Shown here piece after piece: positions 1 to 6,006 of a stretch of DNA of 9,753 nucleotides; position 1 is the first letter of the stretch; each line of letters starts with the position of its first letter. The DNA comes from an uncultured Oscillibacter sp. (GTDB lineage: Bacteria > Bacillota > Clostridia > Oscillospirales > Oscillospiraceae): assembly GCA_946183175.1 (NCBI GenBank), contig CAMHBH010000078.1, positions 1-9,753 on the forward strand. Direction: 5' to 3'. Under the pieces are notes generated by a model. The model ran no database searches. It saw nothing but the letters and a program-made list of their open reading frames with translations, and had not been told where the DNA came from. Both the position numbers and the translations under genes were made by a program.

Positions 1-366
1 ATCAGATACTGTCGGGGAAACGGGCGTTTCGGTGGTGTCGGGTACTGCCGGGGAAGCGTGCGTTTCGGTAGTGTCGGAGACTGCCGGGGAAACGGGCGTT
101 TCGGTGGTGTCGGATACCGCCGGGGAGACGGACGCCTCCGTGTTGCTGGACGCTGTCGGCAAATCCGGCGCTTGCGAGATATCGGGAAGCGTCACGGAAG
201 GGGACGGCGTCGCGGAATCGGATACCCCGGCGGTGTCGGGGAGCGGCAAGGAATCCGATACTTCGGCGGAATCCGGCGTTTCCACGGCGTTTTGTCCGCC
301 GCCGTGACACCCCGCAAGCAGGGCGAGCAACAGGACAACCATTGCTATGTAAGCGTACCGTCTCAT
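1..366 (-). CDS. Lipoprotein with Ser/Pro/Thr-rich repeat stalk (3' end missing)
   Basis: The frame runs open from an ATG at 366-364 to the window edge (122 codons, no stop), so the C-terminus is missing. The N-terminus MRRYAYIAMVVLLLALLAGC is a lipoprotein signal peptide: two arginines, a hydrophobic core and the lipobox L-A-G-C with Cys20. The mature protein should therefore be lipid-anchored on the outer face of the membrane. After the cysteine the sequence is low complexity, rich in Ser, Pro, Thr, Asp, Val and Ala. From about residue 74 it becomes 12-residue repeats of the type DTTETPVSPAVS. The start is supported by the ribosome site AGGAGGGG (minus strand, 379-372), five bases before the ATG, and by a promoter further upstream. 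The visible part looks like a flexible stalk; any functional domain would lie beyond the window, so no function can be given. It is divergent from mnmE. Confidence 0.8.
   Translation of the reverse strand, partial: MRRYAYIAMVVLLLALLAGCHGGGQNAVETPDSAEVSDSLPLPDTAGVSDSATPSPSVTLPDISQAPDLPTASSNTEASVSPAVSDTTETPVSPAVSDTTETHASPAVPDTTETPVSPTVSD
4..147. repeat. 36-base in-frame tandem repeat, four units visible
   Basis: Four consecutive 36-base units (4-39, 40-75, 76-111, 112-147) lie in frame with the minus-strand lipoprotein gene. Units 1-3 are close copies (DTTETPVSPTVS, DTTETHASPAVP, DTTETPVSPAVS); unit 4 is more diverged (SNTEASVSPAVS). An aspartate codon at 1-3 suggests a further unit beyond the window. 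Such arrays can change copy number by slippage or recombination; that is inference here. Confidence 0.85.
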
Positions 367-408
367 GACGACCCCTCCTGAATCACGATATCCGCAAGGA
401 ACACTCCT

Positions 409-437
409 ATTATACTCCGGGCCGCACGCTTTGGCAA
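409..437 (-). promoter_or_regulatory. Sigma-A-type promoter of the lipoprotein gene
   Basis: Read on the minus strand: -35 TTGCCA (437-432), a 17-base spacer, and -10 TATAAT (414-409). The ATG follows about 42 bases below the -10 box. Confidence 0.75.
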
Positions 438-458
438 GGCGTCGCGGAAAGTTTGTGC

Positions 459-487
459 GTGACTTTCCCGGGCGGCTGTGCTATCAT
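459..487 (+). promoter_or_regulatory. Promoter of mnmE with extended -10
   Basis: -35 GTGACT (459-464), a 17-base spacer, and -10 TATCAT (482-487) preceded by TG at 479-480, an extended -10. Transcription would start near 494, leaving a leader of only about 14 bases that is mostly ribosome binding site. It sits back to back with the lipoprotein promoter, the two -35 boxes being 21 bases apart. Confidence 0.5.
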
Positions 488-507
488 GGGGGCAAGGGGG
501 GAACGCT

Positions 508-1869
508 ATGTCCGAACCTATCGCCGCCATCGCCACGGGGCAAAGCCGTTGCGCCATTGGCATTGTCCGCATTTCCGGGGCCGGCTGTTTCGCCGTCTGC
601 GACAAAGTATTCCGCGCCGATTCCGGGAAACGCTTCGCCGAACTCCCGCCGCGCTGTCTGTCGCTGGGGAGTTTGTCCGACTGCGGCGGGGCCGTCGTCG
701 ACCACGCCCTCGCCGTACGCTTCCCCGCGCCCCACAGCTATACCGGCGAGGACTGCGCCGAGTTCCACTGCCACGGCTCGCCCGTCGTACTCCGGGAAGT
801 ATTGCGCGCGCTGTTCGCCGCCGGGGCCCGGCAGGCTACCGCCGGGGAGTTCACGAAACGCGCCTTCCTCAACGGACAGCTCGACCTCACGGAAGCCGAG
901 GCCGTCATCGACCTTATCGACGCCGAGACCGCCGCCGCCGCGCGTAACGCCGCCGCACAGCTCGACGGCGCGCTCCGGCGCGTACTCGAACCCTTGCAGG
1001 ATTCGCTATTAGAGGTCGCGGCGCGCTTCTACGCCGTCGTCGACTACCCCGACGAGGACATAGAGGACGTGCGCCCCGGGGAAATCGCCGACGCGCTGTC
1101 GCGGGGTATCGAAAGCCTTGACCGTCTTCTGAATGCGTGCCGCCGGGGGCAAGTCCTGAAATCGGGCGTAAAAACCGTACTCATAGGCCGCCCCAACGCC
1201 GGGAAATCGTCGCTCTTTAACGCGCTGGCGGGCTTTGAGCGCGTCATCGTGACGGACATCCCCGGCACGACCCGCGACACCGTGGAAGAGTCGATAGTCT
1301 GCGGGGGGGTGCTCCTGCGCCTCACCGACACCGCCGGGTTGCGCGACGCCCGCGACGCTGTGGAATCGCTGGGCGTGGCGCGCTCCCGGAAGGCCGTCGA
1401 CGCCGCCGACTTGATTTTCGTCGTTGTCGACGGCAGTGCCGAACCCGACGCCGAGGATACGGAGGCCGTACGCCTTGCGTGGGAGAGCGGGAAACCGTGG
1501 GTTTTCGTGCGGAACAAGTCCGACTTGCCGCAAAGCGGCGGCTGGACGGAAACCGGAGTGCGTACGGTAGAGGTGTCGGCGAAAACCGGGGAGGGGCTGT
1601 CGGCACTCGAAAGCGCCGTCGCGGAACTCTTCCCGGACGGCGACGCCGCGCCCGGTACGCTTTTAACCGACCAGCGTCAGGAGGACGCCGCCCGCCGCGC
1701 CCGGGAGGCGCTGTACCGCGCGCAAAACGCGCTGGAATCGGGCTTTACCCCCGACGCCGCGCTGACGGATGTCGAGGAGGCTTTGGAGGCAATCGGCGAA
1801 CTGACGGGCCGCGCCGCTAAGGAAGAACTGGTTTCAAGAATCTTTTCGCGCTTCTGCGTGGGCAAATAG
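508..1869 (+). CDS. mnmE: tRNA uridine-5-carboxymethylaminomethyl(34) synthesis GTPase MnmE
   Basis: MnmE (TrmE) works with MnmG to install the carboxymethylaminomethyl group at C5 of wobble uridine 34 in certain tRNAs, using GTP hydrolysis and a folate one-carbon donor; it is cytosolic. The 453-residue product has the usual family length and order: an N-terminal folate-binding domain (about 1-120, opening SEPIAAIATG), a helical region, an inserted G domain, and the C-terminal CVGK (Cys450) that matches the conserved C-(I/V/L)-G-K end. G-domain motifs are complete: G1 GRPNAGKSS 227-235, G2 GTTRDT 253-258, G3 DTAG 274-277, G4 NKSD 336-339, G5 SAK 357-359. I chose the ATG at 508 because AAGGGGGG precedes it and conserved family sequence begins right there; an in-frame ATG at 478 lies upstream of the likely transcription start. 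No mnmG, rnpA or yidC neighbour is present in this window, although mnmE is often next to them in Firmicutes. Confidence 0.97.
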   Translation: MSEPIAAIATGQSRCAIGIVRISGAGCFAVCDKVFRADSGKRFAELPPRCLSLGSLSDCGGAVVDHALAVRFPAPHSYTGEDCAEFHCHGSPVVLREVLRALFAAGARQATAGEFTKRAFLNGQLDLTEAEAVIDLIDAETAAAARNAAAQLDGALRRVLEPLQDSLLEVAARFYAVVDYPDEDIEDVRPGEIADALSRGIESLDRLLNACRRGQVLKSGVKTVLIGRPNAGKSSLFNALAGFERVIVTDIPGTTRDTVEESIVCGGVLLRLTDTAGLRDARDAVESLGVARSRKAVDAADLIFVVVDGSAEPDAEDTEAVRLAWESGKPWVFVRNKSDLPQSGGWTETGVRTVEVSAKTGEGLSALESAVAELFPDGDAAPGTLLTDQRQEDAARRAREALYRAQNALESGFTPDAALTDVEEALEAIGELTGRAAKEELVSRIFSRFCVGK

Positions 1870-1878
1870 ACGCGAAAC

Positions 1879-1905
1879 GACGCCGGGAAGCTCTCTCCCG
1901 GCGTC
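1879..1905 (+). terminator. Hairpin terminator after mnmE
   Basis: A perfect 10-base inverted repeat (GACGCCGGGA at 1879-1888, its complement at 1896-1905) with a 7-base loop starts 9 bases after the mnmE stop. The T-rich tail (TGTTTT) lies about 10 bases after the stem rather than directly behind it, so termination may be imperfect. Confidence 0.6.
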
Positions 1906-1939
1906 CCTCAAATCTGTTTTCACTTATTTCAAAATGTGG

Positions 1940-1968
1940 TTTACAAAATCATATTTTGGTGTTATACT
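1940..1968 (+). promoter_or_regulatory. Promoter of the DUF1836-DegV-prmA operon, with inverted repeat in the spacer
   Basis: -35 TTTACA (1940-1945), a 17-base spacer, and -10 TATACT (1963-1968) give a strong sigma-A-type match. Nearly all of the spacer is an inverted repeat: CAAAAT (1944-1949), CAT, ATTTTG (1953-1958). This AT-rich symmetric element overlaps the last two bases of the -35 box and is well placed for a repressor; no regulator is identified. The leader to the first ATG is about 42 bases. Confidence 0.75.
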
Positions 1969-2016
1969 GGACACGCGAAAGAAAAGTCCCCGTTGTCCGG
2001 AGGAGGGAGAAACAGC

Positions 2017-2574
2017 ATGGACTTAACCAAAATGCGCGACCGATTGCGCCACGACCGCCCGGTGCCGTGGGAGCAGATGCCCGACTTCGCGCTCTACATG
2101 GACCAGGTGCTCAGTTATATGGACAGGCAGGTCATCCGCTTCGACCGTAACGACGCCCTTACCGCCGCCATGGTCAACAACTACACCAAAAGCGGCCTCG
2201 TACCCCGCGCCGAGGGCAAGAAGTACAACCGCGAACACATCGCCTACCTGACGGCGATTTGCATTCTGAAACGCGTCATGTCCACGCGCGATATGGACAT
2301 GCTCATCCGGGAGGAATTGCAGGGCCCGCACACCGTCGAGGACGGCTACGCCGCCTTCTGCGCCAGTCTGGACAAGGCCCTCAACATCACCGCCGACGAG
2401 ATGGACAGCCGCGGCGACGCCGACAGTCTCGCCGACGCCGCCATACACTTCGCGCTCTTGAGCTACGCAGCGGGAATCGCCAGCAGTCGCTACGTCGCGC
2501 TTCTCCGGCAGGAGAAGGACGCCGCACGGAAACGCGCGCAGGAACGCGCCGGAAAGGAGAAAACAGAATCATGA
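2017..2574 (+). CDS. DUF1836 domain-containing protein
   Basis: 185 residues, soluble, no signal peptide or membrane segment. Overall pattern matches the DUF1836 family of Firmicutes, proteins of about 150-200 residues with unknown function. Residues about 48-78 (LTAAMVNNYTKSGLVPR followed by KKYNREHIAYL) resemble a MerR-like helix-turn-helix: a recognition helix, a short turn and the KxYxxxHI segment. A DNA-binding role is therefore plausible but inferred. The C-terminal tail (about 165-185) is highly charged (Arg/Lys/Glu) and likely helical. The start at 2017 is chosen because GGAGGAGGGAGA ends 6 bases upstream; the frame extends back to 1936, but that ATG lies upstream of the promoter. It is the first gene of a coupled operon and overlaps the DegV gene by 4 bases (ATGA), so it could regulate that operon. 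Confidence 0.85.
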   Translation: MDLTKMRDRLRHDRPVPWEQMPDFALYMDQVLSYMDRQVIRFDRNDALTAAMVNNYTKSGLVPRAEGKKYNREHIAYLTAICILKRVMSTRDMDMLIREELQGPHTVEDGYAAFCASLDKALNITADEMDSRGDADSLADAAIHFALLSYAAGIASSRYVALLRQEKDAARKRAQERAGKEKTES

Positions 2575-3443
2575 AAGACTTTTGCCTGATGACCGACAGC
2601 AGTTGCGACCTGGACGCCGGATTAGCCGACGAACTGCGGTTAGTCGTTGTGCCGCTCAGTCTGCGGATAGGACAGGAGACCTACCGGAACTACCTCGACG
2701 GACGCGAAATCGGCTTCAAGGAGCTTTACGACCGCGTGCGCGCCGGGGAAATGCCCACGACTTCCGCCGTCAGCGTGGGCGACTTCGAGGCCGCTATGCG
2801 TCCCGTACTCGCCGGGGGGCGCGATATCCTCTACCTGGCCTTTTCGTCGGGCCTGTCCACAACCTACCAGTCCGGCACGATTGCCGCACAACACTTGAAA
2901 GAGGAATTCCCCGAGCGGCGCGTGGAAGTCATTGATTCGCTCTCGGCGTCGGGCGGACAGGGACTGTACGTGTACCTCTGCGCCAAGGAGCGCGACGCCG
3001 GGAAGTCCTTCGAGGAAGTCTGCGCCTTCGCCCGCGACATGGTGCCGTATATGTGCCACTGGTTCACCGTTGACGATTTGCAACACCTCAAGCGCGGCGG
3101 GCGTATCAGCGCGGCTACGGCGCTGTTCGGCGTCATGCTCGCCATCAAGCCCGTTTTACATGTCGACGACGCCGGGAAACTCGTCAACATGGAGAAGGCT
3201 CGGGGCCGCAAGGCGTCGATTCTGTCGCTGGTCGAACACTTCGCCGCCACCGCCCGCGACCCCGTCAACGACCCCGTATTCATCACGCACGGCGACTGCC
3301 CCGACGACGCCGAGTTCCTCGCCGGGGAAATCCGCCGCCGCTTCGGTACGAAACAAATCTTTATCAGCTACGTCGGCCCGGTTATCGGCAGTCACACGGG
3401 CGCGGGCGTGCTGACCGTGATGTTTGTCGGGAGGCCTCGCTAA
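2571..3443 (+). CDS. DegV family fatty-acid-binding protein (FakB-like)
   Basis: 290 residues, normal DegV length. DegV/FakB proteins hold one fatty acid in a deep pocket; some deliver it to the kinase FakA, which phosphorylates it for phospholipid synthesis. Visible family motifs: TDSS at 8-11; PTTSAVS at 62-68, lining the head-group site; SSGLSTTYQS at 92-101 (SSGLSGTYQSA in many relatives); LKRGGRIS at 173-180; KPVL at 193-196; and the C-terminal GPVIGSHTG at 269-277. No FakA kinase gene is in the window, so coupling to exogenous fatty-acid use is family knowledge, not shown here. The ATG overlaps the DUF1836 stop as ATGA, with GGAAAGGAGA upstream inside that gene, suggesting translational coupling. 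The same frame stays open back to 2259, but the DegV homology begins at 2571. Its stop overlaps the prmA start by one base. Confidence 0.93.
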   Translation: MKDFCLMTDSSCDLDAGLADELRLVVVPLSLRIGQETYRNYLDGREIGFKELYDRVRAGEMPTTSAVSVGDFEAAMRPVLAGGRDILYLAFSSGLSTTYQSGTIAAQHLKEEFPERRVEVIDSLSASGGQGLYVYLCAKERDAGKSFEEVCAFARDMVPYMCHWFTVDDLQHLKRGGRISAATALFGVMLAIKPVLHVDDAGKLVNMEKARGRKASILSLVEHFAATARDPVNDPVFITHGDCPDDAEFLAGEIRRRFGTKQIFISYVGPVIGSHTGAGVLTVMFVGRPR

Positions 3444-4423
3444 TGCCGGACGTTACGCAATGGCTGACAGTACACGTCGACACCGTGCACGGCGGCCTCG
3501 ACGCCGTGACCGAATTGTTATCCGGTATCGGAATCGACAGTATCTCCGTGGAGGACGAGACGGAATTTCACGAATTTCTGGAGCAGAACCGAGCCGCGTG
3601 GGACTACGTGGAGGAGGCGTTAGAGGAATCCATGCGCGGGCGCTCCCGGGTGACGTTCTACCTCCCGGACGATAACGACGGCTACGCACAACTCGCACAG
3701 GCCCGGATTGCCCTGCAACGCCTCAAAGAATCCCGTGACGACTGCGGGCCGCTGTTGATGAGCATGGAGCACACGCAAAATTCCGATTGGGAGTACGGCT
3801 GGAAGGACTACTACAAGCCGATAGAAGTCGGAAACCGTCTGCTGATTCTGCCGAAATGGGAGGCGGCGGAACCGCGCGGACGCGTCGCGGTGGTACTCGA
3901 CCCGGGGCTGTCCTTCGGCACGGGCGAACACCCCACCACGCAATTGTGTCTGACGTTGCTCGAAAAGTGTCTGAAAGGCGGGGAACGCGTCCTCGACCTG
4001 GGCTGTGGGAGCGGGATTCTGTCGATAGCGGCGCTGAACCTCGGCGCGGCGTCGGCGACGGCTGTCGACATCGACGAACTGTGTCAGCGCGTCGCCGTCG
4101 AAAACGCCGCCCTGAACGGAATCGGCCCCGACAGGTTCTCCGTACTCCGCGGCGACGTGCTGTCGGATAGCGCGTTACTGGAAAGCCTCGGCGGCGGCTA
4201 CGATATCGTCCTCGCGAACATCGTCGCCGATGTAATCATCGCGCTGTCGCCGCTGGCGCGGAATCTGCTGGCCCCGGCGGGGCATTTCCTCTGTTCGGGA
4301 ATCATCTCCGGGCGCGAACGGGAAGTCGCCGACGCGCTTCGCCGCGACGGCTTCGACATCCTTGACACGTACAGTAAAAATGACTGGTACGCGTATCACT
4401 GTGTGAAAGGGCGGGACGCTTGA
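3443..4423 (+). CDS. prmA: Ribosomal protein L11 methyltransferase PrmA
   Basis: PrmA transfers methyl groups from S-adenosylmethionine to lysines and the N-terminus of ribosomal protein L11. The 326-residue product fits the family (about 290-320). An N-terminal substrate-recognition domain (about 1-110, opening QWLTVHVDT) is followed by a linker and a Rossmann-type methyltransferase domain. Signatures: DPGLSFGTGEHPTT at 153-166, the PrmA hallmark; VLDLGCGSGILS at 183-194, SAM motif I; the acidic strand end AVDID at 207-211; and NIVADVI at 259-265, in the place of the usual NILA catalytic motif. The C-terminus ends DWYAYHCVKGRDA. Start and the DegV stop share a base (TAATG), with GGGAGG about 8 bases upstream. 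In many Firmicutes prmA sits near dnaK/dnaJ and rsmE; that context is absent here. Confidence 0.96.
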   Translation: MPDVTQWLTVHVDTVHGGLDAVTELLSGIGIDSISVEDETEFHEFLEQNRAAWDYVEEALEESMRGRSRVTFYLPDDNDGYAQLAQARIALQRLKESRDDCGPLLMSMEHTQNSDWEYGWKDYYKPIEVGNRLLILPKWEAAEPRGRVAVVLDPGLSFGTGEHPTTQLCLTLLEKCLKGGERVLDLGCGSGILSIAALNLGAASATAVDIDELCQRVAVENAALNGIGPDRFSVLRGDVLSDSALLESLGGGYDIVLANIVADVIIALSPLARNLLAPAGHFLCSGIISGREREVADALRRDGFDILDTYSKNDWYAYHCVKGRDA

Positions 4424-4803
4424 CAACTATGCAAAACGTATCATGCGGCGGGGACTGCGCAAACTGCGGGGGTTGCGGGGGCTGTACGGGCCGCGCGGGC
4501 GTGCTGGAACTGACGGAGGGCGAAATCGTACTGCTGGGCAAATTCGCGCAAGTGCCATTCTGGCCCGTGGCGCGCCGCGCCGATACGGAAACCCCCGTCT
4601 GTCTGGAAGGCGACGACATGAGGCCGGAGTACGTGTCGGCGCTGGCCCTGAAGGGCCTGATTCGCCTCGACTTCGACTTCCCCCTGTCGGGCTTCGACTA
4701 CGGCGCGTATGCCGACTATCCGCACAGGGGCAGTATGGCCCTGACCGCCGCGGGGCAGAATGTCATTGAACTGCTCGACGTACAGGGCGCGGAGGATATG
4801 TAA
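4420..4803 (+). CDS. Small protein: Cys-rich N-terminus plus possible winged-helix fold
   Basis: No named family recognised. The 127-residue product (TTG start) opens with a cysteine cluster, Cys9-x3-Cys13-x2-Cys16-x2-Cys19-x2-Cys22, separated mostly by glycines, which looks suited to bind a metal or an iron-sulfur cluster. The rest (about 28-127) reads like a compact winged helix: a first helix (LTEGEIVLLGKFAQ), a helix ending ALALKGLIRLDFDFPL, a wing-like GFDYG to GSMALT stretch and a last helix TAAGQNVIELLDVQG. The winged-helix call is pattern-based inference. I favour the TTG at 4420, overlapping the prmA stop, because AAAGGG (4406-4411) is 8 bases upstream; the ATG at 4429 would be 17 bases away. 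It is the last gene of the four-gene unit and is followed directly by a hairpin. It could be a metal- or redox-responsive regulator, or a metal-handling protein. Confidence 0.75.
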   Translation: MTTMQNVSCGGDCANCGGCGGCTGRAGVLELTEGEIVLLGKFAQVPFWPVARRADTETPVCLEGDDMRPEYVSALALKGLIRLDFDFPLSGFDYGAYADYPHRGSMALTAAGQNVIELLDVQGAEDM

Positions 4804-4806
4804 CAC

Positions 4807-4834
4807 AAGGCCGCCTCACGGATGGGGCGGCCTT
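4807..4834. terminator. Shared hairpin terminator between convergent operons
   Basis: A perfect 9-base inverted repeat, AAGGCCGCC (4807-4815) and GGCGGCCTT (4826-4834), with a 10-base loop. It follows the plus-strand stop by 3 bases. The minus-strand CDP-alcohol transferase stop codon (4816-4818) sits in the loop. The arms give AA before and TT after the GC stem in both directions, but there is no longer U run, so both directions are plausible and neither is certain. Confidence 0.65.
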
Positions 4835-5289
4835 CTCATGTAATGCCCTTCCTGAACCGCCGCGAAAGTCGCGACGGCGCAAACGACGATTGCGCTGTAT
4901 TTCGAGTTGATAATCGAAAATGTAAGCGGGAGCGCGAACAAAAGCGCCCCCGTCGCTTTGTTCGTAATTGTATGAACCGCCGCGTAGCCCGAAACGACGT
5001 TTATCCCCTTTATCAGCGCTATGAGCGCAATCCATCCGTACAGCCAAGCGGGCGCTTCCATAACCGGCAGGAGCTTTATCAGGCAGATTGCGACAAATAC
5101 AAAGTCCGCCGCCGTATCCAGTTCCGCGCCGAACGCGCTGACGGAGTTCGTTTTTCTGGCGACCGCCCCGTCAAGGATATCCGTCAGCCCCGCGCACAGA
5201 TACAGCGCGTAAAAGGCCGGGGACAGCGCCGGGAAAAGCAGTAACGCCACGCTCAACACAATTCGACCGCAGGAAATCGCGTTCGCCAT
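4816..5289 (-). CDS. Small CDP-alcohol phosphatidyltransferase
   Basis: Integral membrane enzyme of the family that transfers a phosphatidyl or related group from a CDP-activated donor to an alcohol (for example PgsA, making phosphatidylglycerol phosphate). The catalytic signature D-x2-D-G-x2-A-R-x8-G-x3-D-x3-D is complete: Asp37, Asp40, Gly41, Ala44, Arg45, Gly54, Asp58, Asp62. The rest is hydrophobic, about four to five membrane segments in 157 residues. This is short for PgsA (about 180), so the acceptor alcohol cannot be assigned. The ATG at 5289 is chosen for AAGGAGA (minus strand, 5302-5296), 6 bases upstream; the frame stays open beyond it to 5337, inside the preceding gene. It starts 28 bases after the DUF3795 stop and is probably cotranscribed with it. 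The end overlaps the shared terminator hairpin. Confidence 0.85.
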   Translation of the reverse strand: MANAISCGRIVLSVALLLFPALSPAFYALYLCAGLTDILDGAVARKTNSVSAFGAELDTAADFVFVAICLIKLLPVMEAPAWLYGWIALIALIKGINVVSGYAAVHTITNKATGALLFALPLTFSIINSKYSAIVVCAVATFAAVQEGHYMRRPPHP

Positions 5290-5317
5290 GAGATTCTCCT
5301 TAAAATGTCGCGTTGCG

Positions 5318-5752
5318 CTACCGCTTGCGATAAGCAATCAACTCCGGTTCCGAGCCGTTGACGCTGTAACTGCATATCAGGATAAACGTTGTGTCGGCGG
5401 CCACGCCGTAGCAGATTCCAACGTCGGCAAATTCAATCTGACAGCCGAGATACACCTTGCTGTCGTCCAGAAATTTGACCGCTTTCCCGCTGGGAATCGT
5501 GTAAGGCAGATTGACGAACCGCCCCGGCAATTCGTAAAGGGCGTCCGCCTCCGGTATGCCGTTCGCCCGCAACAGCGAATTGACTTCCGCAAGCAGTAAT
5601 TTCTTGAAGTCGGCGTAGGCCTGTTTGCCTCCGGCCTTGACGTACTCCGCCGCGACACAGGCCCCGCCGAACGGCTTGCCGCCCGTCGCCTCACAGCCCC
5701 GACAGGTATCTTTTGACGCGCAGTCGCCGCACTTCACCCCGCAAATGCTCAC
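5318..5752 (-). CDS. DUF3795 domain-containing Cys-rich protein
   Basis: 144 residues from a GTG start. The N-terminus SICGVKCGDC plus following residues holds Cys4, Cys8, Cys11, Cys17, Cys20 and Cys32 (C-x3-C-x2-C-x5-C-x2-C-x11-C), the cysteine arrangement typical of DUF3795 proteins, which probably bind zinc or another metal; function unknown. The middle contains a charged helix (about 37-66), and the C-terminal half (YLGCQIEFADVGICYGVAADTTFILICSY) looks like beta strands in a soluble fold. I place the start at the GTG at 5752 because AAAGGG lies 7 bases upstream and the conserved CGVKCGDC follows at once; the frame runs open further upstream, but through a long hairpin. It lies between a small membrane protein gene and a CDP-alcohol transferase, 28 bases before the latter. 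Confidence 0.88.
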   Translation of the reverse strand: MSICGVKCGDCASKDTCRGCEATGGKPFGGACVAAEYVKAGGKQAYADFKKLLLAEVNSLLRANGIPEADALYELPGRFVNLPYTIPSGKAVKFLDDSKVYLGCQIEFADVGICYGVAADTTFILICSYSVNGSEPELIAYRKR

Positions 5753-5771
5753 AGTATCACCCTTTCGACCG

Positions 5772-5809
5772 AACGTGGACGGCCCCGCATGTGCGAAACC
5801 GTCCACGTT
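5772..5809. promoter_or_regulatory. 11-base-stem hairpin between two minus-strand genes
   Basis: AACGTGGACGG (5772-5782) and its exact complement (5799-5809) enclose a 16-base loop. On the minus strand it follows the 59-residue gene stop by 5 bases and precedes the DUF3795 ribosome site by about 12. No U run follows it on the minus strand, so it fits an RNA processing or stability stem, or a weak attenuator, better than an intrinsic terminator. Confidence 0.55.
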
Positions 5810-5814
5810 GTAAT

Positions 5815-5994
5815 TTATTCGTCCGGCCTGCAAGCGAAAAGCAGTCCGAGGAGGCCGAACAACAGCCCCGCGACATTGCACGCCGGGAGGAATACGCCGT
5901 TCAGGGCGGGTACCGGCGGGTCCCATACGTTCATCGTATAGACCAGCAGAAACCCGAACAGAATCAGGGCGATTCCCCGAAGTTTACTTCTCAT
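5815..5994 (-). CDS. 59-residue two-helix membrane protein
   Basis: A short frame from ATG 5994 to TAA 5815. It begins MRSKLRGIALILFGFLLVYT, a positively charged start running into a first membrane helix (about 7-24). A polar, proline-containing loop (MNVWDPPVPALNG, 21-33) follows, then a second helix (about 38-54, rich in Gly and Leu) and the polar end CRPDE. This helix-loop-helix plan with a basic N-terminus and acidic C-terminus is unlikely by chance, so I call it coding. Against it, there is no clear ribosome binding site: the 12 bases between the thl stop and this ATG read TTCTCCCTCGTC, so it may depend on translational coupling to thl. No family recognised. Confidence 0.6.
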   Translation of the reverse strand: MRSKLRGIALILFGFLLVYTMNVWDPPVPALNGVFLPACNVAGLLFGLLGLLFACRPDE

Positions 5995-6006
5995 GACGAG
6001 GGAGAA

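Noticed and set aside
4..147. A short CRISPR-like array suggested by the regular 36-base spacing
   Set aside because: The units are directly adjacent with no variable spacers, and they keep a reading frame within a lipoprotein gene.
478..507. An upstream in-frame ATG as the mnmE start
   Set aside because: It has no ribosome site, lies inside or before the -10 box, and would add ten residues not seen in the family; the ATG at 508 has a strong site.
1936..2016. An upstream start for the DUF1836 protein
   Set aside because: The ATG at 1936 precedes the promoter -10 box, and the ATG at 2017 has a GGAGG site.
2259..2570. An extended N-terminus for the DegV protein
   Set aside because: The frame is open, but the sequence is Arg-rich shadow coding of the DUF1836 gene; DegV homology starts at the ATG at 2571 with proper ATGA coupling.
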